Assembly: GCA_030686995.1 (NCBI GenBank)
Contig: CM060687.1
Location: 169,866,090 to 169,930,089, forward strand
Length of the DNA: 64,000 nucleotides
Source of the DNA: Artemisia argyi
Taxonomy: Eukaryota > Streptophyta > Magnoliopsida > Asterales > Asteraceae
Reading direction: 5' to 3'
The position numbers and the translations under genes are program-made. Under the pieces are notes generated by a model. The model had not been told where the DNA came from. It searched no databases and saw nothing but the letters and a program-made list of their open reading frames with translations. Shown here piece after piece: positions 1 to 11,361 of this stretch. Within the stretch, counting starts at the first letter, position 1; each line of letters begins with the position of its first letter.

Positions 1-521
1 CACCAGAGTATGCGCTAGATGGTCTTTTCTCCATAAAGTCAGATGTTTTCAGCTTTGGTGTATTAGTGCTGGAGATTGTGAGTGGGAAGAGAAACAGGGG
101 ATTTGTTCATTCTGAGCATAGCAATAATCTTATTGGACATGTAAGTTGCTTGATTTTCAAATTTATCCGGCATGACACTCTAATGCCTAATAATTAATTC
201 CGCATTTATATTTAGGCATGGAGGATGCATAGTGAAGGAAAGTCAATGGAACTCCTGGATTCAAGTTTTGCTGAGGCAAGCAATCCATCGGAAGTTTTAA
301 GATCGATAGAAGTTGGCTTATTATGTGTACAACAAAGTCCAGAAGACAGGCCAAACATGTTTACGGTGGTTTTCATGTTAGGCAATGAAGGTGCATTGCC
401 AAAACCTAAATAGCCAGCATTTTTCACAGATAGGAACTTACGTGGTACTGGTTTCTCTTCAACCTCTTATCCAACAAGTTCAAGCAATGACTTAACCTTA
501 TCAGGGATAGTTGCCCGATAG
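1..521 (+). pseudogene. 3' end of G-type lectin S-receptor-like Ser/Thr kinase, premature stop
   Basis: The last part of a plasma-membrane receptor-like kinase gene; the rest lies before the window. Exon 1-140 encodes kinase subdomains VIII-IX (PEYA, then [17 protein letters not shown]) and ends at a good donor (cat|GTAAGT). The intron is 141-215, ending in TTTAG. The last exon starts at 216 ([15 protein letters not shown]) and contains subdomain XI ([15 protein letters not shown]). TAG at 411-413 stops the frame. The same frame then stays open for 35 more codons to TAG at 519-521, and those codons look like the usual Ser/Thr-rich tail of this family (FFTDRN, then SSSND). A CAG-to-TAG change is the simplest reading. 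The kinase core is complete up to the stop, so a protein lacking the tail is possible; the call pseudogene is cautious. AATAAA at 662-667 could be a polyadenylation signal. A DUF26-type kinase is the alternative. Confidence 0.85.
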
Positions 522-1390
522 AAAGCACTTATGATACTTCCATTATAGCGTGTTTGTGTTCCTTTTCTTCTTACCTTCATGTACAAGCTTGTATATATGT
601 CTGTTCCAAACTTTTACGTAGCACATAAGATTAAATTTCCATATAATCTTTTGCAAAAGCCAATAAAAAATAAGTTAAAAGGGACATCATATCATATATA
701 GTAATAAATCGAAGTTACTTTTAAGTTACCTAGCTCGTTTATAGTGGGATAATGTGACATTTATTCACTAGATAATCAATTTCACCTACCAATCCCTGCT
801 GTGTCCCTGAGAAAAAGGGGGACTTAATTGCTACCATACAAAGAATTATGCAGGACGTTGTGACGGAGTCAGAATTTGTAATTAACGGGGCGTCAAACAT
901 GTTAAGCACTTAAAAAGTTAAGAGGACAATAAACATGGACTAATCTCATACAGTATTAGTAATTGAATGGAATTTACCAAAATAAGAAACAACTACTGCT
1001 AAAATGTCAAGAGATTCACAGTTAAATGTAATTTGGTCCCAGATTAAATGTCAACCTTTCTCTTTTGATTTATCCCAAAACGTTTTTCAAAAAAAAGAGA
1101 ATAGAAGACAGTTGCTAGTCCATGACTAGAACAATACTTAAATCCTACCGGAGTGAGGTAACTTGTCTACAAAAACCATGTATGGCGTTAAATGTTCAGT
1201 ACATGGAATAAGGTCATTCGAAATAATGATTAAGAAAAAAATAAAACTTTGACTTGCAAATTATAGCATAAACATGTTGTTTACAAACTTAAACTACCAT
1301 CTTCTTATGGCATATAGTTCAGACTATAATTCTGTGAAGCAAGTAAAACCACAAAAAATGCCTAGTTCTGGACTCATCTGGCTCGGTTGT
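522..1390. other. AT-rich intergenic DNA
   Basis: 3' flank of the kinase gene. No coding signal is seen. From about 1160 it is the left copy of a diverged direct duplication whose right copy begins near 1807. Confidence 0.6.
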
Positions 1391-1522
1391 TTAGCCTGAT
1401 TTTTTTGGTTGATTATGCTCGGGTAACTTGAGGACATCTTCTTTCAGTAAAGGGTGCAATTCTTTCTTTTCTAACTAATTAAGCACCTTATGATCGGTGG
1501 TTTCCAAGTATGCACATACTAC
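1391..1522 (-). pseudogene. Pumilio homolog 24-like C-terminal exon, copy A
   Basis: On the minus strand this reads VVCAYLETTDHKVLN, a stop, then LEKKELHPLLKEDVLKLPEH and a terminal NQPKKSG before TAA (1391-1393). The pattern is the extreme C-terminus of the Puf6/APUM24-type nucleolar RNA-binding proteins, which act in pre-rRNA processing. An inserted AAT relative to copy B creates the internal TAG. It is a gene fragment and cannot encode the protein. The assignment is by recognition only. Confidence 0.6.
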
Positions 1523-2019
1523 AATGTCGGGTAGTGTTGTGAATATATACGCGACATGACCTAGGGTTTCTTTTATGTGCTCTTCGTCCAATAACAAGTA
1601 GACACGTTTGTCTCGGGCATGTCGGGTATATATTTACATGAGATGCTTGGGTAGAATTGTAAAGGTGGAAAAAGGTTGGGCTCTGCAAGACACAGAGGTT
1701 TGGACAGGGGTAGTACAGTAATTTTCGTAGACATATACTAACACCTTTATAAAAAAAGAAGACATATATTAGTTCATCACTAATTTAGTATTAAGCATGG
1801 AACCTATCTACAAAAAGCCATGAATAACATTCAATGTTGATTACATGAAATAAGTTCACATATTGTAAATTAATGATAAACGACAAAACTTTGACTTGAA
1901 AATTATAGCATAACCATGTCGATTACAAAATTAAACCAACCATCTTGTTATGGCACCTAGTTCAGACTATAACTTTGTGAAGCAAGCAGAACCGCAATAT
2001 ACATATCTACGTCTTGTCA

Positions 2020-2143
2020 TCTGGCGTTTAGCCTGATTTTGCTCGGGTAATTTTAGTACACCTTCTTTCACTGATGGCTGCAACTCTTTCTTTGCTAACT
2101 TAAGCACCTTAGTATCCGAAGTTTCCAAGTATGCACTTACTAC
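2020..2143 (-). pseudogene. Pumilio homolog 24-like C-terminal exon, copy B
   Basis: Minus-strand reading VVSAYLETSDTKVLKLAKKE, then LQPSVKEGVLKLPEQ. It is preceded by CAATGCAAAG, a plausible acceptor. A deletion of about a dozen bases near the end removes the normal stop seen in copy A. The Copia element at 2253 lies upstream on this strand. Beyond that element, 31327-31449 carries another exon of the same gene family in the same orientation, so the element probably landed in a Pumilio-like gene or pseudogene. Confidence 0.6.
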
Positions 2144-2252
2144 CTTTGCATTGAAAAACAGTTTTTAAAGATTGCGTGAGTACAAAATTAGCAAACATAT
2201 TTGGGTACCGGGTCAGCCATTAGTGAGTGGGTCAAATTGACGTGAAACACTT

Positions 2253-2595
2253 TGTTAGGTACGCATATTGATTTCACACAAACAAGAATGAGATAGATAT
2301 AAGGATTTGGGTGATTAAATGAATGAGAGAATTGTGAATGCAAGAGTTTCCTTAATATTCCAAATAACCAACCAAATACAAATGAGACCTAGAGGTTCTA
2401 TTTATAGGAGGGAAGCTAGGGCAACACTCCTAGCTCCCATATTCCTTGAATTCGTGGGCCTCTAAGGTCTAGTGGGCTTTTCATAAGCCTTAAATACATG
2501 AATAATATTCAAATGTAAGTAACTAATAGTTAAGCAACCTAATATTATTACAAATGACCGAGACTTGATAAAATAGTAAAACTTTGATCCCAACA
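2253..2595 (-). repeat. 3' LTR of Copia element 1
   Basis: 343 bp, TG...CA ends. Differs from the other LTR at three sites by direct comparison (TACG/TACC near the start, TGTGAAT/TGTAAAT, TAGTAAA/TAGTAGA). Confidence 0.95.
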
Positions 2596-2608
2596 ATCTC
2601 CCCCTAAG
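2596..2608 (-). other. Polypurine tract of Copia element 1
   Basis: On the minus strand TTAGGGGGAGAT directly abuts the LTR start TGTTGGG. It is the expected plus-strand primer for reverse transcription and fixes the element orientation. Confidence 0.85.
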
Positions 2609-4877
2609 GGTCGGTCATCACGGCTGCTCGACGTCTTTATCATTCTTCATCTTTGACTTTCATAGCTTTAGACGTCTTTCAAAAATCATTCATCGTTCTT
2701 TGTTCTTTGTTCGTCGTTGTTGTGATAGTGATCAAGTTATGAAGTTGTCTGCCTTTCGTCACTTCCGTGTCTGTGGTGGTAGTCTGCCATTCCAACATGC
2801 TCATACATCTTTGAATTCTGACTTATACATGCACGTAGTTCCCTTTCTTTCACTTTTGATCTTTAGTCTTTATACTTTGTAGATTCTTCTTTTTGGTGTA
2901 GAATCTTTCTTTGAACTTTGTGTTGCGTTGATCTTTGAGGGAGCTTTTGATGACTACAAGATGCATGTATGAGCATGTGGAATCCGTCGCCATGGAGATG
3001 ATGTGTACCTGCGGGTAAACAGTTAGCAATAAAACATCCGGTACTTACAGATAAGGAATTAGAGATCGTCAACAGCATAGTGTGAAGATTCCTTCTAACC
3101 CTTATCAAGGCCGTTCCCATGTCAGATACTCCCGAAGGAGCTTACTAGACCTACTAAGTAGCTCAATGACTGGGTGAGTCGATGGGGATCACTCCACGAC
3201 TGTAGATCGCTAAGAAACCACCGCAAACACTAAGCGTAACTCACAAGGAGTTACCGAAGTGACCTGCTGTCAGGGTTGTTTGATGTTGACCCTGGCAGGA
3301 TTTCCGTTTAATCATTGAGAAATACTTATGTAAATTCTCTCATAAACGTTCTCGGCAGATTGCTAAGATCTGCGAAGAACTCAATAATTTACAGCTGGTG
3401 TCCATTGATGTAGAACACCAGTTGTAGAAATACTAAGTGTTCCTAAGAGATCTTTTGATGAATCTCATGGCTCTAGACTCGAAAAGTGCACACTTAGGTT
3501 TCCTATGCGGAGACTAGGGAGGGGTCTCCTGCTTCAATATCAACCATCTCTAAGAGATAGGTCGATAGATTACACTGGTTCCCCGTGAGAATGAAACAAG
3601 CTCTTTTAAGAGAACTTGAGTGGCTAGAAGGTTTAGTGCAATGCGTCACTAGGTCCATGATGACTTTATCTTCAATACCGGCGTCACCTTAGTAACACAC
3701 AATAGCATACGAATTGAACCCGGTGTCTGCCCTAAGGTTGAACATATGGAGGGCTATTTCTTTTCACCCTTTTCTTTACTTTTCTTTTTAATTCTTCAAC
3801 TCCTTCTTTCTCCTTTCACTCTTTACTCCTTTTTTCATATCATACCTAAGGGCTTCTAATACTAACTATTTGTGATGTCCTTAGGTAGATCCCTCTGGCT
3901 CTGGCGGATCATAGGACGGTTTTTCCTATCTTAATCACCTTATAACTCCATGATTATCCGACAATAGCCAAGAAACCTTTGAAAATCTCTCATAGTGTTT
4001 GTGATCATCAAACATTTTGTTTAACACTTTGAGAGTTTTGTGTTTTCTTATGAAGGGCTCCCCCTTCACATGTGCTCATAAGTGTTTAATAAATTTGCAC
4101 ATGCGGGAGGAGCAAGCACTTTTTAAATTGATCCACTTTCAGTGAACACGACCGATTCGAGACACGCTTACATCACTAGTTATACTAGCTTGAAGTTATT
4201 ACCCGGCTGGTCAAATCCACAGAAAGTTTCTCGAAATGGTACATTTCTACTAAGACAAATCCTTTTCGAGACACGCTTACGTGGCTAGTTAAAGAGTTCC
4301 ATTGTCAGTTTTTAGGTGACAACTAGCTCTAGTAACTAACTTGATGTCATTACCCGTCGAGGATAAGTCCTTTTGATTGTTAACTTTTATGTTTCGTCAA
4401 TTCTTGGGTGAATCTGAGTCTAGATCGCATGAGATTTGACTTTAAAGCAACTTTGAACTTTCATATTTTAATTACAATCACTTTTTCTCCCCCTCAAAAA
4501 TAGCATATGAGATGTTGTTTTTGTTTAACTTTTGATTAAAATATCCTTTTTGAGTCTTATGGGGAGATATCAACAAGAACTTTTGTGTTGCAAACGATGA
4601 GTTTTTCAAGTGCTCCCCCTCAACAAGTGAATTCTTATTGAGGTGAAATACTTGTCTTTTGAGCAGAGTTATGAAAATCAGAAAATGTTTGATTAACTCT
4701 ACTCAAAAGTAAGAAGCCTTCGCTCCTTATATCAGGATTGAGGCACTGATGCGTACCTCAGGGTCCTTTCTAAACAAGAACGGGTTGTACACTGTTATGT
4801 GTGCACAAGCCATTATGATAACAAATCAATCAAATGAAATAGTTAATATTGAAATGTTTATACCTATGTGTACCAGT
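2609..4877 (-). other. Non-coding tail of Copia element 1
   Basis: About 2.3 kb between the extra ORF and the polypurine tract. No coding signal. It holds a short hairpin at about 3391-3427 (ACAGCTGGTGT against ACACCAGTTGT), a partial internal repetition at 4156-4370 (GAGACACGCTTAC twice, TTACCCG twice), and further purine runs on the minus strand like the polypurine tract (near 4050, 4490 and 4615). Confidence 0.6.
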
Positions 4878-7800
4878 TTATGATTCATCAGTGATTGGTG
4901 CATCAAAGTCTGTGAACTGTGGATCTGGTCTTTTGAAGAGTCTGATGGGAAATGAAGGTCTGACACCGATATAACTTTCTAATCGTCTGATCTGTTCCCG
5001 GCGAAATAACCTTTCTTCAATTTTCAGGACAAAGTTTCGAACTTGTCTTCTGGAGCTGGATTTCCACCTTGGAGTTTCACCTTTTGATATCTTTCTCCGA
5101 TCATCATTCAACCTTTTGACTAACCCATCACGAACGGTTTTGAGTGTAACATCACAGAACTTGTGTATCTCATCGAGCCTCATGAAACTTTGTAGCTTTT
5201 TGCTATTGATGTAGGTGAAACCAAATGAAGGTTTTTGGATGAGAGTATACTGTCATTACTGTGACATTTGATAGATTCCATCAAATGAGAATTGTGGCTT
5301 AGTCAAATTGATCTTCTGTTGGTAACTTTCCACTCCAAGCTGAAGATCTTCCACTCTTTCTTGAACTATCAATCGTCGGATGTAGAGAAGTAAAGATGAA
5401 ATGAAGTTGTATTGTGTGTCAGTATCGAATCCACGCATTCTTCCTTGAACCTTTTCTAGATACATGTCTTCAATGTCATTTAGATAAAGGTCGGGAAAGT
5501 CTGCTTCAGAGAACTTGTACCTCTTTTCATCTTGTCTTTTAACCACAATCTCATTCATGAACATGTAGTTAAACCTTTTTGACTCTTGAATCTCCAAGAT
5601 AGCAATGATCCTTGATTTATGCTTCACTTTTTCTAATGACTTGAGTTGTAATCTATGAGTGTAACCGAGTCGACGACATTCAGGCCAGTGCTGAATCCCG
5701 AGTAAAGCATCCATGTCATAAGCTACAATAGAGTTGCTAAATATTGGAGTTGATTCTTCAATTGCAGGAACATCGTATCTTGCGGCTGGTACTGAGATAG
5801 TCAATGATGAAGCATATTTCTGTTTGGAGTTCTCTTGAGTGAGTTGGAGGTTACGAAGATCTTTGTTGAAGAAGAAGCTACAAGGTATCTTTGGTTTTTC
5901 GAGAAATCCTTGCAGAGGTAATGGTTTAGTCCAATCGGTGAAGTAAGGCTTGTCATGTTTTTTGGAATTGATGTCGAAATTCACTTCAGGGTTTAGCCAG
6001 TCAAACTTTCCAGACATTGCACTAGCTATATTCTGCATGTGAAATTCGTATTCCATCTTGTTTCCAGATCTAGATTTTAGGAATTCCTGTGCATCCTTAT
6101 TGATTCTTCTTAGCTCAGCCTTAGTAAGTTTCTCAAGTTGAAGATCCGCCATTATACTCTGAGTAAATTGCAGTGTATTGCCTGGGAGAGGTTCTTCATT
6201 TTCGAGAGGAGGTTGAGCCTTGACCAAATTAGTCAACCAATCATCTTGAGGTGTGTCGTGATTGTCAATCCACGAGTGACGTCTCTTTTTCTTTGACTTT
6301 TTAGACTTGGATGTAGTATCCTTGTCTTGAGTTTTTGAGGGTGACGATGGTCCAGGTTGAGAATCGGGAATTGGGGAGGCACAGTAATCGGTATCGGGTT
6401 GTCCTTCATAATCATCAGTTGGGTGCATAAGATTTTCTTCCTCATCTGTGGGACCTTGACCAGTAGCTGAAGTGTGTTGCTGATTTCCAGGAGGAGTAGG
6501 ATCCTTTTGTGGTTGGTGAGAACATGATGGACCAGTTCCGGACTTGTGTTTCTTACCTTTTGAGTTCGGGTCCGGGTCGTCATCTTTCCTTGACTTCTTC
6601 AGGGATCCAGCAGCATCTTTGCACGACTCTTTAGACAAGTTGGCAGAAATGGCATCGACAAGTGCTTTTTCTTTAGGTGTCTGTGTGGTTTTGTAGGCAA
6701 CTTTGTTGTAGGGTTGAGCGAGTAGATCATCGAATGATGGTTCAGAGATGGTTGGAGTTGGTGCAGAAGCTTTAGCATGGTGAAGCGTGAATGGTGTTGT
6801 TGACAACATTTTCTTTACAACACTTCTGATCCTATGCTCCAAGTTATCCTTAATAGGTGCAATAAGACTTGTCACTTCAGGAGTAACAATTTCAACCAGA
6901 TTCTCAGTGAGGTAATCTAGTGTGAAAGTCCTGATGAGACCTGTCAAATCTGCTTTCATGAACTTATCGATTTGCTGCTTTGCTTCCTGAAAATCTTCAA
7001 CTTGTTTAGCAAGACTGGTAACCATGGTTGTGAGAGTGTTGACTTGCTCCTGAAGATCAACTGGTTTTGTCGGTTCATTGATTGATTGTTGCTTAGATGC
7101 GGTTTCAGAGGGTGTAGGAGATGAATGTTCCGGTGATGATTCAGATGACGACTCGTTGTGAGAGCTTGAAGAAGAAGCTGGAGGAGTCGGATCCTTTGGT
7201 GGAGAGTCTTGAGGAGGTGGAGGTTGCTGGGAAGATGTCTGCTTAGATTGTGAAGATGACTGAAGGAATACGTTGGTGTCGTAATGCGTCCTTCTCTTCA
7301 TTTTCTTTTCTTCTGCGTTCCTTTTCTTCCTGTGCAAGAAACTCTGGAGTGGTGAAATGGTCAAATTCCGGATTCGTGGCAATGTTCTCCTGTTCGCCAA
7401 CATTCTCCTCTACATTCGCAGTTTCTGTCATAGTGATGTCTCCTGTAGCATCTGTGTCTTTTACTTCGTCATCAGGTTGTGAAACTAGTTCTAAAGTAGT
7501 AGTCACAATGGGAGTAACTATGCTGCTTGTAGCGCCTTCATGCTCTGGTTGATTGACATGTGGTGATGAAGGTTGAGGATGAAGTCGACTGAGGAGTGAT
7601 GCTTCTCTCTGTTCTTTAAGAAATTTCTTCTGTTCGGCTCGTGTGTCGACAACTATACTTTTCAATTTTCTTTTGTCGACCAATTGTTCAACGATTGGTT
7701 CGTCTTCTTCATCATCATTGGGCTCATTTATCATGATCCCTTTACTCTTTCTTTTATCTGCTTCAAAGGTTTCTAGACTTTGTTGTATAGCAATTTCCGT

Positions 7801-9044
7801 TTTAGGAAATGCTTCTTCAGGTACTCTTACTCTTCATTCAAAGTCTTCCTCTTCTTCTTCTTCAGATTCTGTGTCAAACTCAGAGTCACTTTCAGAGGGT
7901 GGCGGTGTAGGTTCATCTCGAAGAGCGCGCTTTGGAGTTACCTTCTTCTTTGGCTTAGTTGCAGGCTTAGGTTTGGGTGTAGGTTTAGGTTTGGTGGAAG
8001 TTTTGGTTTTGGTAGAAGGTTTGGTTTTGGGAGTAGCCTTTGACTTTGTTTGCGGTGAGCCAGTGGTGCTTGTAGTACTCCCAGATTTCACACTTCCTTT
8101 ACTTCGAGTCTGTATGGTGGTATCTTCCTGAATCCCTATGTAAGCATCATTGTAGAATTTGTAGTTCAAGCTTTTCTTGATATTATCATCAAGAAGGTAC
8201 TCAGGAAGCCTCATTCCTTTTTGCTTAGTAGAAGAAGTGGTCATCTTGACAAAAGAGATGGTGAAGTCGTCCTCGAAGAGGTGCTTTGGCTCATTAGGAT
8301 CGCCCATTCTTTTGATGAATTTCGGTGTATCTTTGCAGAAATATTCAATGAGAAGTTTTGTGAATCTTATGAACGGGATTATAGTCTTTTCACGTCCGGT
8401 TTGAATGTTGTAGACTATATCGTTCATTATTGGAACTGCAAAGTCAATGGGTGACATGCTCACCATTCCCCAAAATGCTTGTAAATGCTCAAGTCTGGGA
8501 TGTTCGTGACCACTTTTTCTTCCTGATATAGATCGTACAACTAACAAATAGAATGTTCTCCAAGGCTGAGGTATATTCTTCGCATTGAATCTGGAATGCT
8601 TGATCAGAGGTAAGTCGTCTTGAACATCGTATCCTAGGTCAATTAAGAAGTCCAGGAGATCCAGTTCAGGCAGCATTGGAGCAAATTCATTGTCAGGTTG
8701 AGGTAGAAGGAAGACTGTACGAAGGACATCGTGATCTACAGTGTAGACTTGTCGATCCAGCGTAACAGTGAAAGACTCATCATCTAAGTTAACCTTTGCC
8801 GTAAGCCAGAACTGATGAAGGTAGAACACAGAACTGAAGTAGATTTGTTGAGCAGATGCTTGCATGGATGTGCAAGGAGAATATCTTTGACAATCTTGCA
8901 CGAGTTCTCAGGAATTCTCAATTTGTCAAAGTTAACTCGAGGATTGTTATTGCCAATGGTAACGTTGTAGTCAGCGGGAGTGATGTCATCCATAATGAGT
9001 AGTGGAAAAGTTTGTTCGGGGACATTCTCGTTGTGTTCAGCCAT
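4878..9044 (-). pseudogene. Giant extra ORF (ORF3) downstream of Copia pol, function unknown
   Basis: About 1,390 codons starting at the ATG at 9044 (MAEHNENVPEQ). N-terminal region: a globular part with FWLTAKVN, FLIDLGYD, QPWRTFYLLVVRS and IPFIRFTKLLIEYF. Then a basic K/P/T-rich tract (TKPKPTPKPKPATKPKKK) and an acidic tract (SEEEEEEDFE). Next a long Ser/Pro/Gln-rich linker with SPPKDPTPP and KKSKKKRR. A conserved-looking C-terminal part follows with KPLPLQGF, SFFFNKDLRNLQL, KQKYASSLT, FPDLYLNDIEDMYL and RVEDLQLGVESYQQK. Breaks: frameshift near 8870, TGA at 7834-7836, frameshift near 7290, TAA-TGA at about 5253-5258; it ends at 4878. I recognise the family as one accompanying Copia pol in Asteraceae genomes, usually unnamed. 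It has no envelope-like signal peptide or membrane anchor that I can see. Its role is unknown. Confidence 0.8.
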
Positions 9045-9050
9045 GTTAAT

Positions 9051-10438
9051 CTGAAAAACATTATCATAAACCAAACATCCAGATTTGTTACTTGTTAGCA
9101 CGATTACAAAGTTTGATTACAGATAAGCATTTAGAATCATTTAGGCACGGATGGTTCAATTATTACATGTAAAGTAATGAATGGAGTATACTAAGATAAT
9201 TTTAGAATCATGGAATTAAGCATAAAGTATTTATACATTCACATACGCACAAAAATCATCCAAGATACATAATAACATCACACGATACATCTAATAATAA
9301 TCATCATCACAAGTTACATGTTTTCGAAATTACAATATTCAATGTTCTCGAAATATTAGACATATGACAATTTATCGCATACACATAAAGTCCTTGATAA
9401 ACTTTAATAATGATTTCGAAATGCAATCCTGAAAGTTTTGCAAAACCCTTAATGTAACTATTTTCGAAAAAATCCACAATTAGTGTTTTCGAAAGAAAAC
9501 AGAATTTGTGAAAGTTTCGCAAACACTCAATTGTGAGTTTTCGAAAAATTTCACTGCTTGTGTTCTCGAAAAAATCAGCATTTGATGAGAATATTTCGCA
9601 AACATGCAAAACATGTTTTCTCGAAAGATATCCAAAGAGTATTTGCGAAAGAATGGAATTTCGAAAATACAAGTCTTTGAAATTTTTTCGAAAATACATG
9701 TTTTGTGTGTTCTCAAAATATATCCACCATTACTGGTGATTGCGAAAAACGGTTTCGAAAAAATTCTTTACAAGAATTTCGAAATAAATTCAACGTACGT
9801 TTCTTTATGAATTTAGTGATCCAAATGATGTAACCTGTTGTAAATGATAATGAACAACAATGAGAAACATAGTATAATCATGTATGCAATATTTTCGAAA
9901 CTTGGCAAGAACACGATTTCGAAAAACACAAGAAAATGAATCCAATTATCTTTACTAAGTCTAGTGAAACATTTATCACTCATTGGAACAAGTTAAGCAC
10001 AAACAACATGCCAGATAAACATCATACAAGAATTACCCCATTTGATCAAAAACCCCACTCATCGAGAATCAAGCAAACATGGATATGGGTCAAATAAAAG
10101 TGCATAACAATGATTCTTACTCACATAACAACAAATCCCATCAAGAATATTAACAAAAACATCAACGAATCAACAATACCTAAATCGTACCAAAACCCTA
10201 GATATCGAGAATCACACAAACACGTATTTGATTGAGATTAAATGTTATGGGTAAGTTAGAAACATGTTTAAGGACAAAACCCCTATAAAAAATTACTCCC
10301 CCAAACACGTTTTGTTTAATCCCGAGATTATTGAAACCCTAGGTTTTCAAAGCGTGATATCATGAAATCTAACCGTTAATTTTGCGATTAAACGAAAACC
10401 ATAGTTTGAAATCGTCTAAAGATCACGAAGAAACTTAC
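9051..10438 (-). other. Predicted 5'-UTR intron before ORF3
   Basis: On the minus strand a strong donor (CAATCC|GTAAGTTT, GT at 10438-10437) lies upstream, and an acceptor with a T-run (GTTTTTCAG, AG at 9052-9051) sits six bases before the ORF3 ATG at 9044. Removing 1,388 bases would bring a short 5' exon next to the ATG. This would give ORF3 its own spliced mRNA, separate from the genomic transcript. Inferred from splice consensus only. Confidence 0.5.
9310..9930. repeat. TTCGAAA-motif array, ORF3 leader
   Basis: About 18 copies of TTCGAAA-like words (TTTCGAAA, TCTCGAAA, TTGCGAAA or complements) at irregular spacings of about 15-60 bases, with two longer gaps. They include 9324, 9415, 9464, 9488, 9539, 9566, 9620, 9660, 9687, 9765, 9780, 9895 and 9920. 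The same motif family fills the gag leader at 30060-30660 of the same element. Confidence 0.85.
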
Positions 10439-10439
10439 G

Positions 10440-10998
10440 GATTGAAGATTGGTAGCTTGGATTTCACGTTTGAATTTGGGCCGTGGATTTGCAAAGGGTT
10501 TTAGTTTTGATATTTAGAGGTTTTAGAAAAAAAAAAAAAAAAAAAAAGGAAACGGGTTTGTGTTTGTGTTATTGTAATGTTTTTGAAACTTTGCCATTTT
10601 GACACTTTTAGTCCCCTAACTACTAGTTTTGTAAAATGAGTCCTAAAGTTAGATACAAGTTGATAACCAAATGCAATAAACCAAGATATACTCCGTATGA
10701 CATCGTTTGTGAAAAGAAAAAGATATGAGGTATCCATTAAATCCTGAAACAACGCATCTAAAGAAAATATGCAAGTATACCGTTTTGAAAAATATGAGAA
10801 AGGTTTTAGCATGTCTCCCCCTCAACACTTGTAAAATAGAAAGAAATAACAAGGTGTTGATAGGAAGCGATATACTTGCGTTTTTTTTAAATGATTGCAA
10901 GAAATAGAGAAAATCTTTTTGTGTTTTTGAGTTTTTGAAGAGTATGAGAAAGAAAAAAAAAATATATTACAAAGATAGTTTGTTTGATGTTTGACATT
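10440..10998 (-). other. Spacer between RNase H and ORF3, putative internal promoter region
   Basis: Non-coding. On the minus strand it contains a T-run of over 20 bases (10529-10550) and then AT-rich sequence leading into the donor at 10438. A polypurine-like AGGGGGAG lies near 10815. No clear TATA box was found. Confidence 0.4.
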
Positions 10999-11361
10999 TT
11001 ACTTGTGTTTTAGAAACTTTTCCAGATCCTCTGGTGTCAAACATCGCATACCAATTTGGTGAACCAAACTAGCAAACCGTGATGGAGCTAAGGCTTTTGT
11101 AAGTAAGTCCGCCAATTGGTACTCAGTTCCCACAAAATATAATTCAACTGTACCCTTTTCGACATGCTCCTTGATGAAATGATATCGGAGATCAATGTGT
11201 TTGGATTTGCAGTGATGGACTGTGTTGCAGGAGATTGCAATGGCACTTTTGGAATCGCAGTAGATCGGAATCTTATTGAATAGGTAGCCATAGTCTTTAA
11301 GTTGTGATCTCATCCAAATGACTTGAGTACAACAAGCAGACATAGCTACGTATTCAGATTA
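10999..11361 (-). pseudogene. Copia RNase H domain
   Basis: Reads STxSEYVAMSACCTQVIWMR, then YCDSKSAIAISCN, HHCKSKHIDLRYHFIKEHVE and LADLLTKAL, ending FLKHK at 10999. Standard Copia RNase H with the catalytic Asp of CDS and the H/D region. The first codon here (11359-11361) is a TAA where Glu is expected, in the same frame as RT. Confidence 0.9.

Larger units (their letters stand above)
1160..2147. repeat. Diverged direct duplication with Pumilio-24-like last exon
   Basis: About 360 bp at 1160-1522 recurs at about 1807-2147 with many substitutions and small indels. Shared text includes the block with ATTATAGCATAA, then TTCAGACTATAA, then GTGAAGCAAG. Each copy ends with a minus-strand exon remnant (see the two entries). 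The spacer of about 280 bp shows no gene. Confidence 0.75.

Noticed and set aside
7243..8454. Plus-strand frames opposite ORF3
   Set aside because: Shadows of the Ser/Glu-rich minus-strand coding region.
5256..9044. ORF3 as a retroviral envelope
   Set aside because: No signal peptide, membrane span or fusion-like segment is visible. The composition is basic/acidic and coiled.
9307..9810. Overlapping open frames on both strands in the TTCGAA region
   Set aside because: They arise from the repeated palindromic motif, which avoids stops on both strands. There is no protein-like conservation.
9310..9930. CRISPR-like spaced repeats
   Set aside because: Motifs are only 7-8 bases, irregularly spaced, in plant nuclear DNA within a retrotransposon.
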